DNA of 39,384 nt, from assembly GCA_944380795.1 (NCBI GenBank), contig CALWIS010000259.1, positions 1 through 39,384 on the forward strand, written 5' to 3'. Source of the DNA: an uncultured Clostridia bacterium (lineage in GTDB: Bacteria; Bacillota; Clostridia; Oscillospirales; Acutalibacteraceae). Shown in pieces: positions 26,152 through 34,815 of the stretch. The notes beneath the pieces are model-generated. The model did not search any database. It was not told the origin of the DNA and saw nothing but the letters and a program-made list of their open reading frames with translations. Position 1 is the stretch's first letter, and each line of letters begins with the position of its first letter. The position numbers and the translations under genes are program-made.

Positions 26152-26886
26152 ATGGCCGATGTCCGGCAATATGAAAACCATTGGCGGGTAGCCACCTTTG
26201 AAGTGGATGCCCAAAGTGAAATGAAACTTTCCACCATGCTGCGCATTTGCCAGGAGACCAGTGAAAAGCATTTAGCGGCGCTGGGCGTGGGATACGAAAA
26301 GCTAAAGGCAGACGGGATGGTATTCCTCATTGCCAAAAGTGAGAGTTTGATTAAAAGAATGCCTGCACACACAGAGGAGCTTCGCATTGTTACCAAACCC
26401 CAGGGGGTAAAGGGGGCGGAGTTCTATCGGGATTACGAGTTTTTTGTGGGGGAGGAATCCATCGCTTATGTGATGCAGACCAGTGTGGCCGCTAACACCC
26501 AGACCCACCGTATCCTCCACCCTAGAAAGTTTGCCGCCTATGGGCTTGACGCCTCGGTCAATGGCCTGACGGAGCACACCCTTTCCCGTATTAAGACCGG
26601 GGAACTTCCTTTTTTTGGGGAACGGGTGATCCGATATTCCGACCTGGACTATAATGGGCACTTGAACAATGCTATCTACGGAGATATTTTTTACGATTTT
26701 GTACCGGGAGGAATCATGGGAAAAAAGCTCACCCGGGTACAAATCAATTTTGTCAACGAAAGCCTGTTGGGGGAGACCATCCGAATTTTTGGTGGACAAC
26801 AGGACAGCCAGGTGCTTCTCTATGGCGAAAACAGCCGGGGGAGAGCCTTTGAAGTTTCCGCAGAATTGGTGGAAAGAAACATATAG
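26152..26886 (+). CDS. Acyl-ACP thioesterase
   Basis: 244 residues, two hotdog halves as in the PF01643-type acyl-ACP thioesterases. Half one includes the helix MKLSTMLRICQETSEKHLAALGVGYE; half two includes SDLDYNGHLNNAIYGDIFYD, whose Asn/His pair is catalytic in the family. Releases fatty acids from acyl carrier protein. Start ATG 26152 has AAGGAGAG. It sits alone between serS and guaB and shows no link to fatty-acid genes. Confidence 0.92.
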   Translation: MADVRQYENHWRVATFEVDAQSEMKLSTMLRICQETSEKHLAALGVGYEKLKADGMVFLIAKSESLIKRMPAHTEELRIVTKPQGVKGAEFYRDYEFFVGEESIAYVMQTSVAANTQTHRILHPRKFAAYGLDASVNGLTEHTLSRIKTGELPFFGERVIRYSDLDYNGHLNNAIYGDIFYDFVPGGIMGKKLTRVQINFVNESLLGETIRIFGGQQDSQVLLYGENSRGRAFEVSAELVERNI

Positions 26887-27051
26887 TAATTTATCTAATT
26901 AAAGAGATAACAGAAGAAAACAAAAGAAATTCGGCCTAACGAAAAGAAGATGGGTCTTAAAAGAAAAAAATTGGGCATATTTTGCAGAAAATGCCTGAAA
27001 AACGGGTAAAAAAGAAGAAAAACTTCGGATGCTGTTTTCCAGTGGCTCCTG

Positions 27052-28621
<1,570 letters not shown>

Positions 28622-28631
28622 GAAAAATAGC

Positions 28632-28673
28632 TTTTACCGCCGGGTATACTTACCCGGCGGTAAAAATTTTTTT
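28632..28673 (+). terminator. Strong terminator after guaB
   Basis: TTTTACCGCCGGGTA pairs perfectly with TACCCGGCGGTAAAA around TACT, followed by ATTTTTTT. Confidence 0.95.
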
Positions 28674-28692
28674 AGAAAATTTGGTTTTTCTC

Positions 28693-28722
28693 TTGACAAA
28701 CGGGACATGCTTATAGTATAAT
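28693..28722 (+). promoter_or_regulatory. Promoter of the tRNA cluster
   Basis: Perfect TTGACA (28693-28698) and TATAAT (28717-28722), 18-bp spacer, ~30 bp before the first tRNA. Confidence 0.9.
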
Positions 28723-28754
28723 CAATAACGCTCCGTACTGAAACGGAGAAACAT

Positions 28755-28831
28755 GGCGGCATTGCTCAGTTGGCTAGAGCATTCGGTTCATACCCGAAGT
28801 GTCGATGGTTCGAATCCATTTGCCGCTACCA
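28755..28831 (+). tRNA. tRNA-Met (CAT), elongator type
   Basis: 77 nt with encoded CCA. Acceptor GGCGGCA pairs TGCCGCT (first pair G-U). Anticodon stem TTCGG/CCGAA with loop TTCATAC. A G-U rather than mismatched first pair argues for elongator not initiator; a lysidine-type tRNA-Ile cannot be excluded. Confidence 0.92.
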
Positions 28832-28834
28832 CAT

Positions 28835-28909
28835 GGCCCGGTCGTCAAGCGGTTAAGACACCGCCCTTTCACGGCGGGTTCACGAGTTCGAATCTCGTCC
28901 GGGTCACCA
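28835..28909 (+). tRNA. tRNA-Glu (TTC)
   Basis: 75 nt with encoded CCA. Acceptor GGCCCGG pairs CCGGGTC; anticodon stem CCGCC/GGCGG, loop CTTTCAC. Only 3 bp after tRNA-Met. Confidence 0.95.
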
Positions 28910-28912
28910 AAC

Positions 28913-28940
28913 GAAACCTCCGAGACTTCTCGGAGGTTTC
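28913..28940 (+). terminator. Hairpin between tRNA-Glu and tRNA-Val
   Basis: Near-perfect inverted repeat GAAACCTCCGAGA/TCTCGGAGGTTTC with a 2-nt loop and no T-run; either a weak terminator or a processing stem within the tRNA transcript. Confidence 0.6.
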
Positions 28941-28946
28941 CCATAA

Positions 28947-29023
28947 GGACGCATAGCTCAGCTGGTTAGAGCGCTCGCCTCACACGCGAGAGGTCATGGG
29001 TTCGAGTCCCCTTGTGTCCACCA
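28947..29023 (+). tRNA. tRNA-Val (CAC)
   Basis: 77 nt with encoded CCA. Acceptor GGACGCA pairs TGTGTCC (one G-U); anticodon stem CTCGC/GCGAG, loop CTCACAC. Confidence 0.94.
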
Positions 29024-29027
29024 GTCC

Positions 29028-29070
29028 AGAACCTCGATGCGTAAGCCGCGTTTGAGGTTCTTTTCTTTTT
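29028..29070 (+). terminator. Terminator after tRNA-Val
   Basis: AGAACCTC (29028-29035) with GAGGTTCT (29054-29061), followed by TTTCTTTTT. Ends the tRNA transcript. Confidence 0.8.
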
Positions 29071-29127
29071 CTCAGTTTTCTCCTTGCGCCCAAGCAGGCG
29101 TTTATTTCATAATAATCATAATAGTGG

Positions 29128-29168
29128 AGAACCTCGACACGCAAGTAGTGTTTTGAGGTTCTTTTTTG
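29128..29168 (+). terminator. Second, near-duplicate terminator 100 bp downstream
   Basis: The same arms (29128-29135 and 29155-29162) and a related loop (CGACACGCAAGTAGTG versus CGATGCGTAAGCCGCG), followed by TTTTTTG. No gene lies between the copies. The remaining non-coding sequence to 29367 (about 200 bp) shows only a weak AT hairpin (29250-29275) and a possible promoter TTGCAC-16-TATAGA (29299-29326) for the next gene. Confidence 0.7.
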
Positions 29169-29367
29169 TTTCCGATATTGCTGAGGGGCGGTTGGTAAAG
29201 CGGTGATAGGGGAGCGTGGATGGTATTTGTAGACTGTGCATGAAAGCAGCTTTTAAATTTATTAAAATAGCTATCAATAGATTTTTATTATCACTTAATT
29301 GCACGCGATTCTATCCGACATATAGAGTAAAGGCCAACGGCAGACTTTATAGAAAGGAGATCGCCAT

Positions 29368-29934
29368 ATGAAACTGGGAGAAGCAAGGAAGATTACAGCG
29401 GAGCATCTGAGCAGCTTATATCAAAAAAAGCGGGAGTTGACGAAGATTCTACAGGGCGAAGGTGTTGAAAGTTCCGGCAATGGAAACTTTGATAGAGTTG
29501 AAATCTCCAAAGCTTTGTCTGCCATTGAGGAGGAGTATGAGCAGACAAGCGATGTAGCCCAGACCCTTGCCTTGATGGATATGAATATTCAAAATGCGGA
29601 GATTTCGCGCCAACAAAGCGAGGCTATAGCAGAGCAAGCGGAGGAAATGATTAAAATTTTGGAAGTTTTTCGCCGTATTGCCAAGGGAGATAAAGTGCCG
29701 GCAGCTGACGAAAAAAAATTGATGGAGTACAATATGGAAATGTACATGGCTGCAAAAAATATGGCCTTAATGAATGAGGATCGTGAGGGAGAGGAACACG
29801 ATTCCCTATGGGAGGAAAAATCTGATACCGAGAAACCTGTTGATCCAGCAGAGCTGGCTGCCAATACAGAGGTAGGGAATCCTTTGGCGGAAATAAAAAT
29901 TTCCTCTCACGAGGGAACGACAGTTTCCGAATAG
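29368..29934 (+). CDS. Hypothetical coiled-coil protein
   Basis: 188 residues, no signal peptide or transmembrane segment, no motif that I recognise. Residues 1-30 are helical and basic; 50-115 are predicted long helices with heptad-like spacing (EEEYEQTSDVAQTLALMDMN, SEAIAEQAEEMIKILEVFRR), and the last 55 residues are acidic and probably disordered. The start ATG 29368 has AGAAAGGAGAT. It is followed closely (23 bp) by the flavoprotein gene, probably co-transcribed. May be a cytosolic adaptor; no function assigned. Confidence 0.75.
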   Translation: MKLGEARKITAEHLSSLYQKKRELTKILQGEGVESSGNGNFDRVEISKALSAIEEEYEQTSDVAQTLALMDMNIQNAEISRQQSEAIAEQAEEMIKILEVFRRIAKGDKVPAADEKKLMEYNMEMYMAAKNMALMNEDREGEEHDSLWEEKSDTEKPVDPAELAANTEVGNPLAEIKISSHEGTTVSE

Positions 29935-29957
29935 AATGGATAAAGGAGGAAATAGGA

Positions 29958-30401
29958 GTGAGTGAGTTTTTTCCACAAGAAGCAAAGGAAATTATGAAGG
30001 AGCGGTTTGGACACGATACGTTGCTTTCAGTCGCTACGGTTGATGGGGATATGCCCTATGTACGTACTGTAAACGCTTATTACGAAGATGGAGCTTTTTA
30101 TGTGATTACCTATGGGCTCTCTAACAAAATGAAGCATATCAGAAAAAATCCTAACGTAGCAATCAGCGGTGATTGGTTTACCGCCCATGGGAAAGGGATT
30201 GATCTGGGATGGTTCTGCAAAGAAGAAAACAAAAACATTGCAGAAAAATTGCGCGGGGCATTTGCTTCCTGGATTGATAATGGGCATAATAATTTTGACG
30301 ATGAGAATACCTGTATTTTATGTATCCGACTCACCTGTGGAGTACTGTTTTCTCATGGTACGCGGTATGATTTGGATTTTGCACAGGAATACAAAAAATA
30401 A
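29958..30401 (+). CDS. Pyridoxamine 5'-phosphate oxidase-like flavoprotein
   Basis: 147 residues starting at GTG 29958 with AAAGGAGGAA (29942-29951). One split-barrel domain: LLSVATVDGDMPYVRTVNAYYEDGAFYVITY, then a helix and NKMKHIRKNPNVAISGDWF, as in the small PNPOx-like family that binds FMN or F420-like cofactors. The substrate is unknown. Ends at a strong terminator-like hairpin. Confidence 0.85.
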   Translation: MSEFFPQEAKEIMKERFGHDTLLSVATVDGDMPYVRTVNAYYEDGAFYVITYGLSNKMKHIRKNPNVAISGDWFTAHGKGIDLGWFCKEENKNIAEKLRGAFASWIDNGHNNFDDENTCILCIRLTCGVLFSHGTRYDLDFAQEYKK

Positions 30402-30408
30402 ACTGGTT

Positions 30409-30454
30409 GATAAAACAACCCCCAATGCAGAGTTTGCATGGGGGTTGTTTTATC
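30409..30454 (+). terminator. Long perfect hairpin after the PNPOx gene
   Basis: GATAAAACAACCCCC (30409-30423) pairs with GGGGGTTGTTTTATC (30440-30454), with an inner ATGCA/TGCAT stem. It lies just before the next gene's ribosome-binding site. Confidence 0.9.
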
Positions 30455-30476
30455 ACGTAAAAAGAGGAGGATTGTC

Positions 30477-31358
30477 ATGACGGAAAAAATATTTGGAGAA
30501 AAGAAAGAGGGGGTTTCCTATCGCACCCGCATAGGTGCCTATCTGGTAGCAGTGTGTAACGGGAGAGCGGCAGTAGTACAGACGCCCCGAGGTTATTTTC
30601 TGTTAGGAGGAAAAATCGAGGAGGGGGAAACCCACCCAGCCTGTATCCAGCGGGAGTGTTTAGAGGAGAGCGGATATCAGGTTTCGGTGGGGAAGTTTAT
30701 CGGTTCTGCTGAAACCTACTGCCGGCATCCCACCATTGGATGGTTCCATCCAGTGCAGTATTATTATATTGGCCGTTTGGAAAAACAGATGCAGTCTCCC
30801 ATAGAGCCGGATCACCGCCTGCAATGGCTGCCCATTGAGGAATTGGAGGGAAGGATGGTATTGGAGTCCCAACTATGGGCCATAAAAAAAGCCCTGTCCC
30901 AGCTGAACAGGGACAGGGAGAACAGCCAAAGCGCGGCAAATACCGTCATTACCCAGCGGGACATCAGCCGGGAGGAACTGGAAGAAATCTATGCGGATTT
31001 TAAGGCTATAGAGCAGGCAGACGGAGTCTCCCCCCAGGAGGAGACCCGGTATCAGTTTGTAGCAGAAGAAAACGGGCAGATGATTGGTTTAGCTTCTGGA
31101 CTGGTACACCATGAATGGTTCTATCTTTCCGACCTATGGGTACGTGAGGGATACCGGGGAAAGGGGCTAGGCTCCCAGCTGTTGGTGTGTTTGGAGGAAA
31201 AGGTGCGGAGCCTTGGGGTCAAACATATCTATACCTGGACTTCCGGCCATAAGAATCCTCGGTTTTACGAGCAGCACCAGTATCGAGTGTTTACGGTATT
31301 TGAAAATTATTATGGCATCGAGGACTACCCGCAGATAGGTTATCGAAAAGATTTATAA
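30477..31358 (+). CDS. NUDIX hydrolase-GNAT acetyltransferase fusion
   Basis: 293 residues from ATG 30477 (GAGGAGG upstream); a start at 30438 would lie inside the preceding hairpin. N-terminal NUDIX domain with a full Nudix box GKIEEGETHPACIQRECLEESGY (G-x5-E-x7-RE-x2-EE-x-G-Y), so diphosphatase activity is likely. C-terminal GNAT domain (about 155-293) with acetyl-CoA motif LWVREGYRGKGLGSQLL and CLEEKVRSLG. The two domains are joined by a ~20-residue linker rich in Ser and Asn. Substrates unknown; the convergent gene is a PnuC-type transporter, which may hint at nucleotide/NAD metabolism (inference). Confidence 0.88.
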   Translation: MTEKIFGEKKEGVSYRTRIGAYLVAVCNGRAAVVQTPRGYFLLGGKIEEGETHPACIQRECLEESGYQVSVGKFIGSAETYCRHPTIGWFHPVQYYYIGRLEKQMQSPIEPDHRLQWLPIEELEGRMVLESQLWAIKKALSQLNRDRENSQSAANTVITQRDISREELEEIYADFKAIEQADGVSPQEETRYQFVAEENGQMIGLASGLVHHEWFYLSDLWVREGYRGKGLGSQLLVCLEEKVRSLGVKHIYTWTSGHKNPRFYEQHQYRVFTVFENYYGIEDYPQIGYRKDL

Positions 31359-31367
31359 CAGGTGATT

Positions 31368-32063
31368 TTATGCCTGCTGCTGGCGAAGCTGCATTTTTTT
31401 CCAGTTTAGAAGGCCGTACAGGTCGTTTACAAAAAATACCACAAAGCAAACCACCACGGAAATACAGGTGGTATCGCTGACAGCAGCCATAGACCAAAGA
31501 AAGATCAATACCAGATCATTGGCGGCATAGGCAAGGGTAAAATAGGGGCTGCGGCGGAAGGTGAGATAAACCGCCATAAAAGAAGTGGTGACGGATACCG
31601 TGCTCAAAAGCAGGTTTGCAGTATGGAACGCCTCCAGAATAAAATAAAAGGCAATGGTAACCAGGAGGGTTAGGCCTAGCATAAAAAATACTTCTGGCTT
31701 TTTCAGGGAGTTGACTGTAACTTCCGACCGCCTGCCCTGGTAGGGGTTCCGAAGCCAAGAGCACAAGGCGATCACAGCCATGGGGGCTGTCATGCCCAGA
31801 TAGGTGATCATTTCCCCATAATAGGCGGCAGCAAAGGAAATCACGCCGTAGAAAGCACTGAACAGAATAATCAGCGCCTGTCCCGCAGGGTTGCCCTTGG
31901 CGTTAAAAATGAGGGAGGTAACGCCGATAAGGGAAGCGACAAGGGTGAGATACCGGCTCCCGTCAAACCAGAAAAAGGAAAACAGGATCAGGACAACAGA
32001 AGACCCCCAGAGGGAAAGGTCGAGAATGGAGAAATAGGTCAAAAGGGGTTTAATATGTTTCAT
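31368..32063 (-). CDS. PnuC-family vitamin-precursor transporter
   Basis: 231 residues from ATG 32061-32063, with GGAGGTG at 6-nt spacing (an upstream ATG lacks a site). Seven hydrophobic segments. Family-like features: SLWGSSVVLILFS and NAKGNPAGQALIILFSAFYG near the N-terminus, WLRNPYQGRRSEVTVN in the middle, and NDLYGLLNWKKMQ at the C-terminus. PnuC proteins carry nicotinamide riboside by facilitated diffusion; relatives carry thiamine or riboflavin, and I cannot tell which. The 3' end converges on the NUDIX-GNAT gene with a 9-bp gap. A terminator-bearing leader lies upstream. Confidence 0.85.
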   Translation of the reverse strand: MKHIKPLLTYFSILDLSLWGSSVVLILFSFFWFDGSRYLTLVASLIGVTSLIFNAKGNPAGQALIILFSAFYGVISFAAAYYGEMITYLGMTAPMAVIALCSWLRNPYQGRRSEVTVNSLKKPEVFFMLGLTLLVTIAFYFILEAFHTANLLLSTVSVTTSFMAVYLTFRRSPYFTLAYAANDLVLIFLWSMAAVSDTTCISVVVCFVVFFVNDLYGLLNWKKMQLRQQQA

Positions 32064-32075
32064 GCAGGCACCTCC

Positions 32076-32160
32076 AAAAAAATAAGCATCCGCATACACA
32101 TCTTCTAAGACCTAACGATGTGTAACGGATGCAATAGCATCTCCTACCCGGTGGCAGTTT
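32076..32160 (-). promoter_or_regulatory. Attenuator or riboswitch-like leader of the PnuC-type gene
   Basis: On the minus strand a strong hairpin precedes the ribosome-binding site: GCATCCG/CGGATGC plus TACACATC/GATGTGTA around a 14-nt loop (32086-32132), followed at once by TTATTTTTTT, an intrinsic terminator. Immediately upstream GATGC-TATT-GCATC can pair instead, using the same GCATC arm and disrupting the terminator. Further 5' is GCCACCGGGTAGG. The element does not match the TPP, FMN, cobalamin, preQ1 or tetrahydrofolate cores I can recall. Confidence 0.6.
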
Positions 32161-32166
32161 GAGAGA

Positions 32167-32195
32167 AGTATAGCACAGGATGGAAGAAAAAGCAA
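32167..32195 (-). promoter_or_regulatory. Promoter of the PnuC leader
   Basis: On the minus strand -35 TTGCTT (32190-32195), 17-bp spacer, -10 TATACT (32167-32172) with a TGn extension. Start near 32160 gives a ~97-nt leader. Confidence 0.7.
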
Positions 32196-32234
32196 TGGAA
32201 AACAAAAAAAGAGGATAAACACAGAAAATCAACC

Positions 32235-32278
32235 TTCTCAACCAGAGGTTTACAACTATTACAACCAATAGTTGAGAA
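32235..32278. promoter_or_regulatory. Nested inverted repeats, probable operator of the XRE regulator
   Basis: TTCTCAAC (32235-32242) mirrors GTTGAGAA (32271-32278), and inside it CAACTATT (32253-32260) mirrors AATAGTTG (32267-32274). TACAACT recurs at 32281. Located ~85 bp before the XRE start. Confidence 0.55.
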
Positions 32279-32359
32279 AATACAACTGTTTTTCCCTTTT
32301 GTTTTTTGCTTGGAGGCTCTACAATAGAGACATCCAAAAAATAAAAGGAGGATATAAAA

Positions 32360-32851
32360 ATGGAAAGCATAGGAAAGAAAATTGCATTTTATAGAAAAGC
32401 CCGAGGCATTACCCAAGAGGAACTTTCGGAAAAGCTGGGGGTATCGCCCCAAGCGGTTTCTAAATGGGAGAATGATATTGCCTGCCCGGATATTCAGCTT
32501 TTGGCGCCCTTGGCAAAAATTTTGGAGGTAACCACCGACGAGCTGCTTTCGGCAGAACCGGTGCAGCAGGTGCGGATGTTGGCGCAAGAGGAAAAACCAG
32601 ATTTGAAAAAACAGATCCTGAAGGTAATTATCAATTCCGCCGAGGGGGATAAAGTACGGGTCAACCTTCCCATGGAATTGATACGCACCGCGTTAGCCAT
32701 CGGCTCCAAGATCCCGCAGGTCACCAATAATGAAAATTTGAAAAATATTGATTTTGAGCAGATCATCGCATTGGTGGAGAGCGGCGTGATTGGAAAGCTG
32801 GTGGAGATCGAAAGCGCTGACGGAGATATTGTGAGCGTTGTGGTGGAATAA
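32360..32851 (+). CDS. XRE-family regulator with SHOCT-like C-terminus
   Basis: 163 residues. N-terminal helix-turn-helix (residues 4-62): IAFYRKARGITQEELSEKLG, then VSPQAVSKWENDIACPDIQLLAPLAKILEVTTDELL. C-terminal half is the SHOCT-like/DUF domain found after such regulators in Clostridia: DKVRVNLPMELIRTALAIG, NIDFEQIIALVESGVIGKLV, EIESADGDIVSVVVE. AAAGGAGG precedes ATG 32360. Likely autoregulated through the repeats at 32235-32278 (inference). Probably co-transcribed with the next gene. Confidence 0.88.
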   Translation: MESIGKKIAFYRKARGITQEELSEKLGVSPQAVSKWENDIACPDIQLLAPLAKILEVTTDELLSAEPVQQVRMLAQEEKPDLKKQILKVIINSAEGDKVRVNLPMELIRTALAIGSKIPQVTNNENLKNIDFEQIIALVESGVIGKLVEIESADGDIVSVVVE

Positions 32852-32852
32852 C

Positions 32853-33101
32853 ATGACTATTTCCATCCATAGTGAAGACGTAAGGCTTTTTCTAAAATTC
32901 CCCACCGGGCTGTTGCTCAACCGTATTACCGCATCTGTTGCAGTGAAAGCCCTAAAAAAGAAAGACATAAATATAGGTCTTTCGCCGCAAGATGTAAAAG
33001 AATTGGCATCGTGCATCCGCTTCTGTAAAAGGCGGTACCGGAAAATGGAGCTGGTGCGGGTGGAATCCGCCAATGGGGATAAAGTGGTGATCAAGCTGTA
33101 A
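32853..33101 (+). CDS. Small protein related to the C-terminal domain of the upstream regulator
   Basis: 82 residues from ATG 32853, one base after the XRE stop. Ends in LVRVESANGDKVVIKL, parallel to LVEIESADGDIVSVVVE of the upstream protein, and starts with a matching SEDVRLFLKFPTGLLLN; the middle carries extra basic residues (FCKRRYRKM). No DNA-binding helix-turn-helix. Probably a partner that contacts the regulator through the shared domain (inference). Followed by a terminator. Confidence 0.7.
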   Translation: MTISIHSEDVRLFLKFPTGLLLNRITASVAVKALKKKDINIGLSPQDVKELASCIRFCKRRYRKMELVRVESANGDKVVIKL

Positions 33102-33129
33102 AAGGGGCGCTGCCAGCGCCTCTTTTTTT
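33101..33129 (+). terminator. Terminator after the XRE pair
   Basis: AGGGGCGCT-GCC-AGCGCCTCT stem followed by TTTTTTT. Confidence 0.9.
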
Positions 33130-33142
33130 ATGGTGTGGCCCA

Positions 33143-33151
33143 TGCTATAAT
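33143..33151 (+). promoter_or_regulatory. Extended -10 promoter of the lipase gene
   Basis: TGCTATAAT with perfect -10 TATAAT (33146-33151); the -35 is T-rich and weak. Confidence 0.5.
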
Positions 33152-33186
33152 AGTGTTGTTTTGACAGGAATCATGGAGGGGATTTT

Positions 33187-34557
33187 ATGAGTGCAGTTTT
33201 CCCGGGAAAAGACAGAAAACAGGGGCGCTTTTTGAAAACTATCAACCGGGGCGTGAATATTTTACTGGCGGTGGCTGCCGGATGCGGATGGCTGCTGTAT
33301 GAAAACATCCGTGTTTGGTGGCTCCCGGCGGTTCTGCTCCTCTTATTTGTGGGAGTTCATCTGTTTCCTTCGGTATATAATTGCCGCTTGCCCGGCAAAA
33401 GGCTGCGGGTGTGTGCCGATGGGGCAGAACTGCTGATCGCTTTTTTAGGTTCCTCCCTGTTATGTCTGGTCGTTTTTATCGCGGCAGGGGTTCAAATGCT
33501 GCCGGCGGAATGGGTAGACTGGATATGGGCGGCTGTGTGGTGCATCTTAGCCGAAGCCCTGTTGTTTTGGGATGGAATTCTGCGGGTATACGGCACCTCT
33601 GTTCAGTTGGGCATCCGCAAACGGGTGATTGGGATTTTATGCGGATGGATTCCCATTGCCAACCTTTGGGCGTTGGGGATGATCCTGCGCACAGTATTGG
33701 AGGAAACGGGATTTGAATATTATGTCTATCAAAGAGACGAGGCGCGGAAGGGGCAAAAGCTCTGCGCTACCCGGTATCCCCTTGTGCTGGTGCATGGGGT
33801 GTTCTTCCGGGATTTCCGTACCGTGAATTATTGGGGAAGGATTCCCAAAGCGTTGGAGCGCAATGGCGCCCGCATTTTTTATGGCAATCATCAATCCGCT
33901 CTTTCGATAGAGGAGAGCGGGAAGGAACTGGCGGCGCGCATCCGGCAGATCGTGCAAGAGGAGGGCTGCGAAAAGGTGAACCTTATCGCCCACTCCAAAG
34001 GCGGCTTAGATTGCCGCTGGGCCATTACCCACGAGGGGGCGGCACCTATGGTAGCTTCTTTGACTACCATCAATACGCCTCATCGGGGATGCGTGTTTGC
34101 GGAGTATCTGCTTGAGAAGCTGCCAAAAGCCATGCAGAAAAAGATTGCTGCCGGGTACGAGCGGGGAATGCGGCTGCTGGGGGACACGACTCCTGACTTT
34201 ATGGCATCGGTCACCGACCTGACAGCCTCTGCCTGCAAAAAATTAAACGAGTGTACGCCAGACGCAGAAAGCGTGTATTATCAAAGCGTAGGCTCGCGGC
34301 TGAACCGGGCGAGGGGAGGGAAATTTCCCCTGAATTTTTCCTACCATCTGGTAAAGTACTTTGACGGGGAAAATGACGGGCTGGTTTCTGCAGACTCTTT
34401 CCCATGGGGCGAAAGCCATACCTTCCTTACCGTAAAGGGGGACAGGGGAATCTCCCATGGGGATATGGTAGACTTGAATCGGGAGAACCTGCCGGAGTTT
34501 GATGTGCGGGAATTTTATGTGCAGCTGGTGTCCGGCCTGCGGCAAAAGGGATATTGA
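33187..34557 (+). CDS. Membrane-anchored alpha/beta-hydrolase, lipase-like
   Basis: 456 residues. Four hydrophobic segments in the first ~165 residues (about 22-38, 44-60, 80-102, 108-130) probably anchor it in the membrane, with a further one near 146-165. The catalytic domain follows (from ~197): oxyanion region YPLVLVHGVFFRDF, nucleophile elbow LIAHSKGGLD with Ser270, then Asp397 in ENDGLV and His424 in ISHGDMV, a complete triad. The elbow reads AHSKG, a variant of GHSMG. It resembles triacylglycerol lipase/PGAP1-like esterases; the natural substrate is unknown. A 12/14 Noc-site match overlaps its first codons at 33197-33210. Confidence 0.88.
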   Translation: MSAVFPGKDRKQGRFLKTINRGVNILLAVAAGCGWLLYENIRVWWLPAVLLLLFVGVHLFPSVYNCRLPGKRLRVCADGAELLIAFLGSSLLCLVVFIAAGVQMLPAEWVDWIWAAVWCILAEALLFWDGILRVYGTSVQLGIRKRVIGILCGWIPIANLWALGMILRTVLEETGFEYYVYQRDEARKGQKLCATRYPLVLVHGVFFRDFRTVNYWGRIPKALERNGARIFYGNHQSALSIEESGKELAARIRQIVQEEGCEKVNLIAHSKGGLDCRWAITHEGAAPMVASLTTINTPHRGCVFAEYLLEKLPKAMQKKIAAGYERGMRLLGDTTPDFMASVTDLTASACKKLNECTPDAESVYYQSVGSRLNRARGGKFPLNFSYHLVKYFDGENDGLVSADSFPWGESHTFLTVKGDRGISHGDMVDLNRENLPEFDVREFYVQLVSGLRQKGY

Positions 34558-34674
34558 GGAACACTGGCCTGCAAGACCGAAAAAAGCCCGGGTAAACCCG
34601 TTCATGAGCAGCTTACTTACCATGGAAATCTGCGTTTCCTTACAATTTTACTGCTGGAACAAAGAAATGAGATA

Positions 34675-34703
34675 TTGACAATGGTATAGCGACCCGCTAC
34701 AAT
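34675..34703 (+). promoter_or_regulatory. Promoter of the MATE gene leader
   Basis: Perfect -35 TTGACA (34675-34680), 17-bp spacer, -10 TACAAT (34698-34703). Start near 34710 gives a ~105-nt leader. Confidence 0.75.
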
Positions 34704-34727
34704 AAGGGCATAAATTGGACAGTGGGT

Positions 34728-34788
34728 GGACGGTGGACCTGAAAGCTGCAACTGGACCGCAGTTTTCAGGCCTTTTTGCGACCGTTCC
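34728..34788 (+). promoter_or_regulatory. Structured leader with intrinsic terminator before the MATE gene
   Basis: Hairpin CCTGAAA-G-CTGC with GCAG-T-TTTCAGG (34738-34770) followed by CCTTTTTG, an intrinsic terminator between promoter and gene. GGACGGT (34728-34734) can pair with ACCGTTCC (34781-34788), one bulge, enclosing it. Probably attenuation or ligand-dependent control of the exporter; no known riboswitch class recognised. Confidence 0.55.
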
Positions 34789-34815
34789 TCCGATGGAGAA
34801 GGGAGATTGAAAAGT

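Noticed and set aside
34720-34740. T-box-like GGGTGGAC in the MATE leader
   Set aside because: The rest of the T-box (stem I, specifier loop, full T-box sequence) is not present, and the gene is not an amino-acid or tRNA gene.
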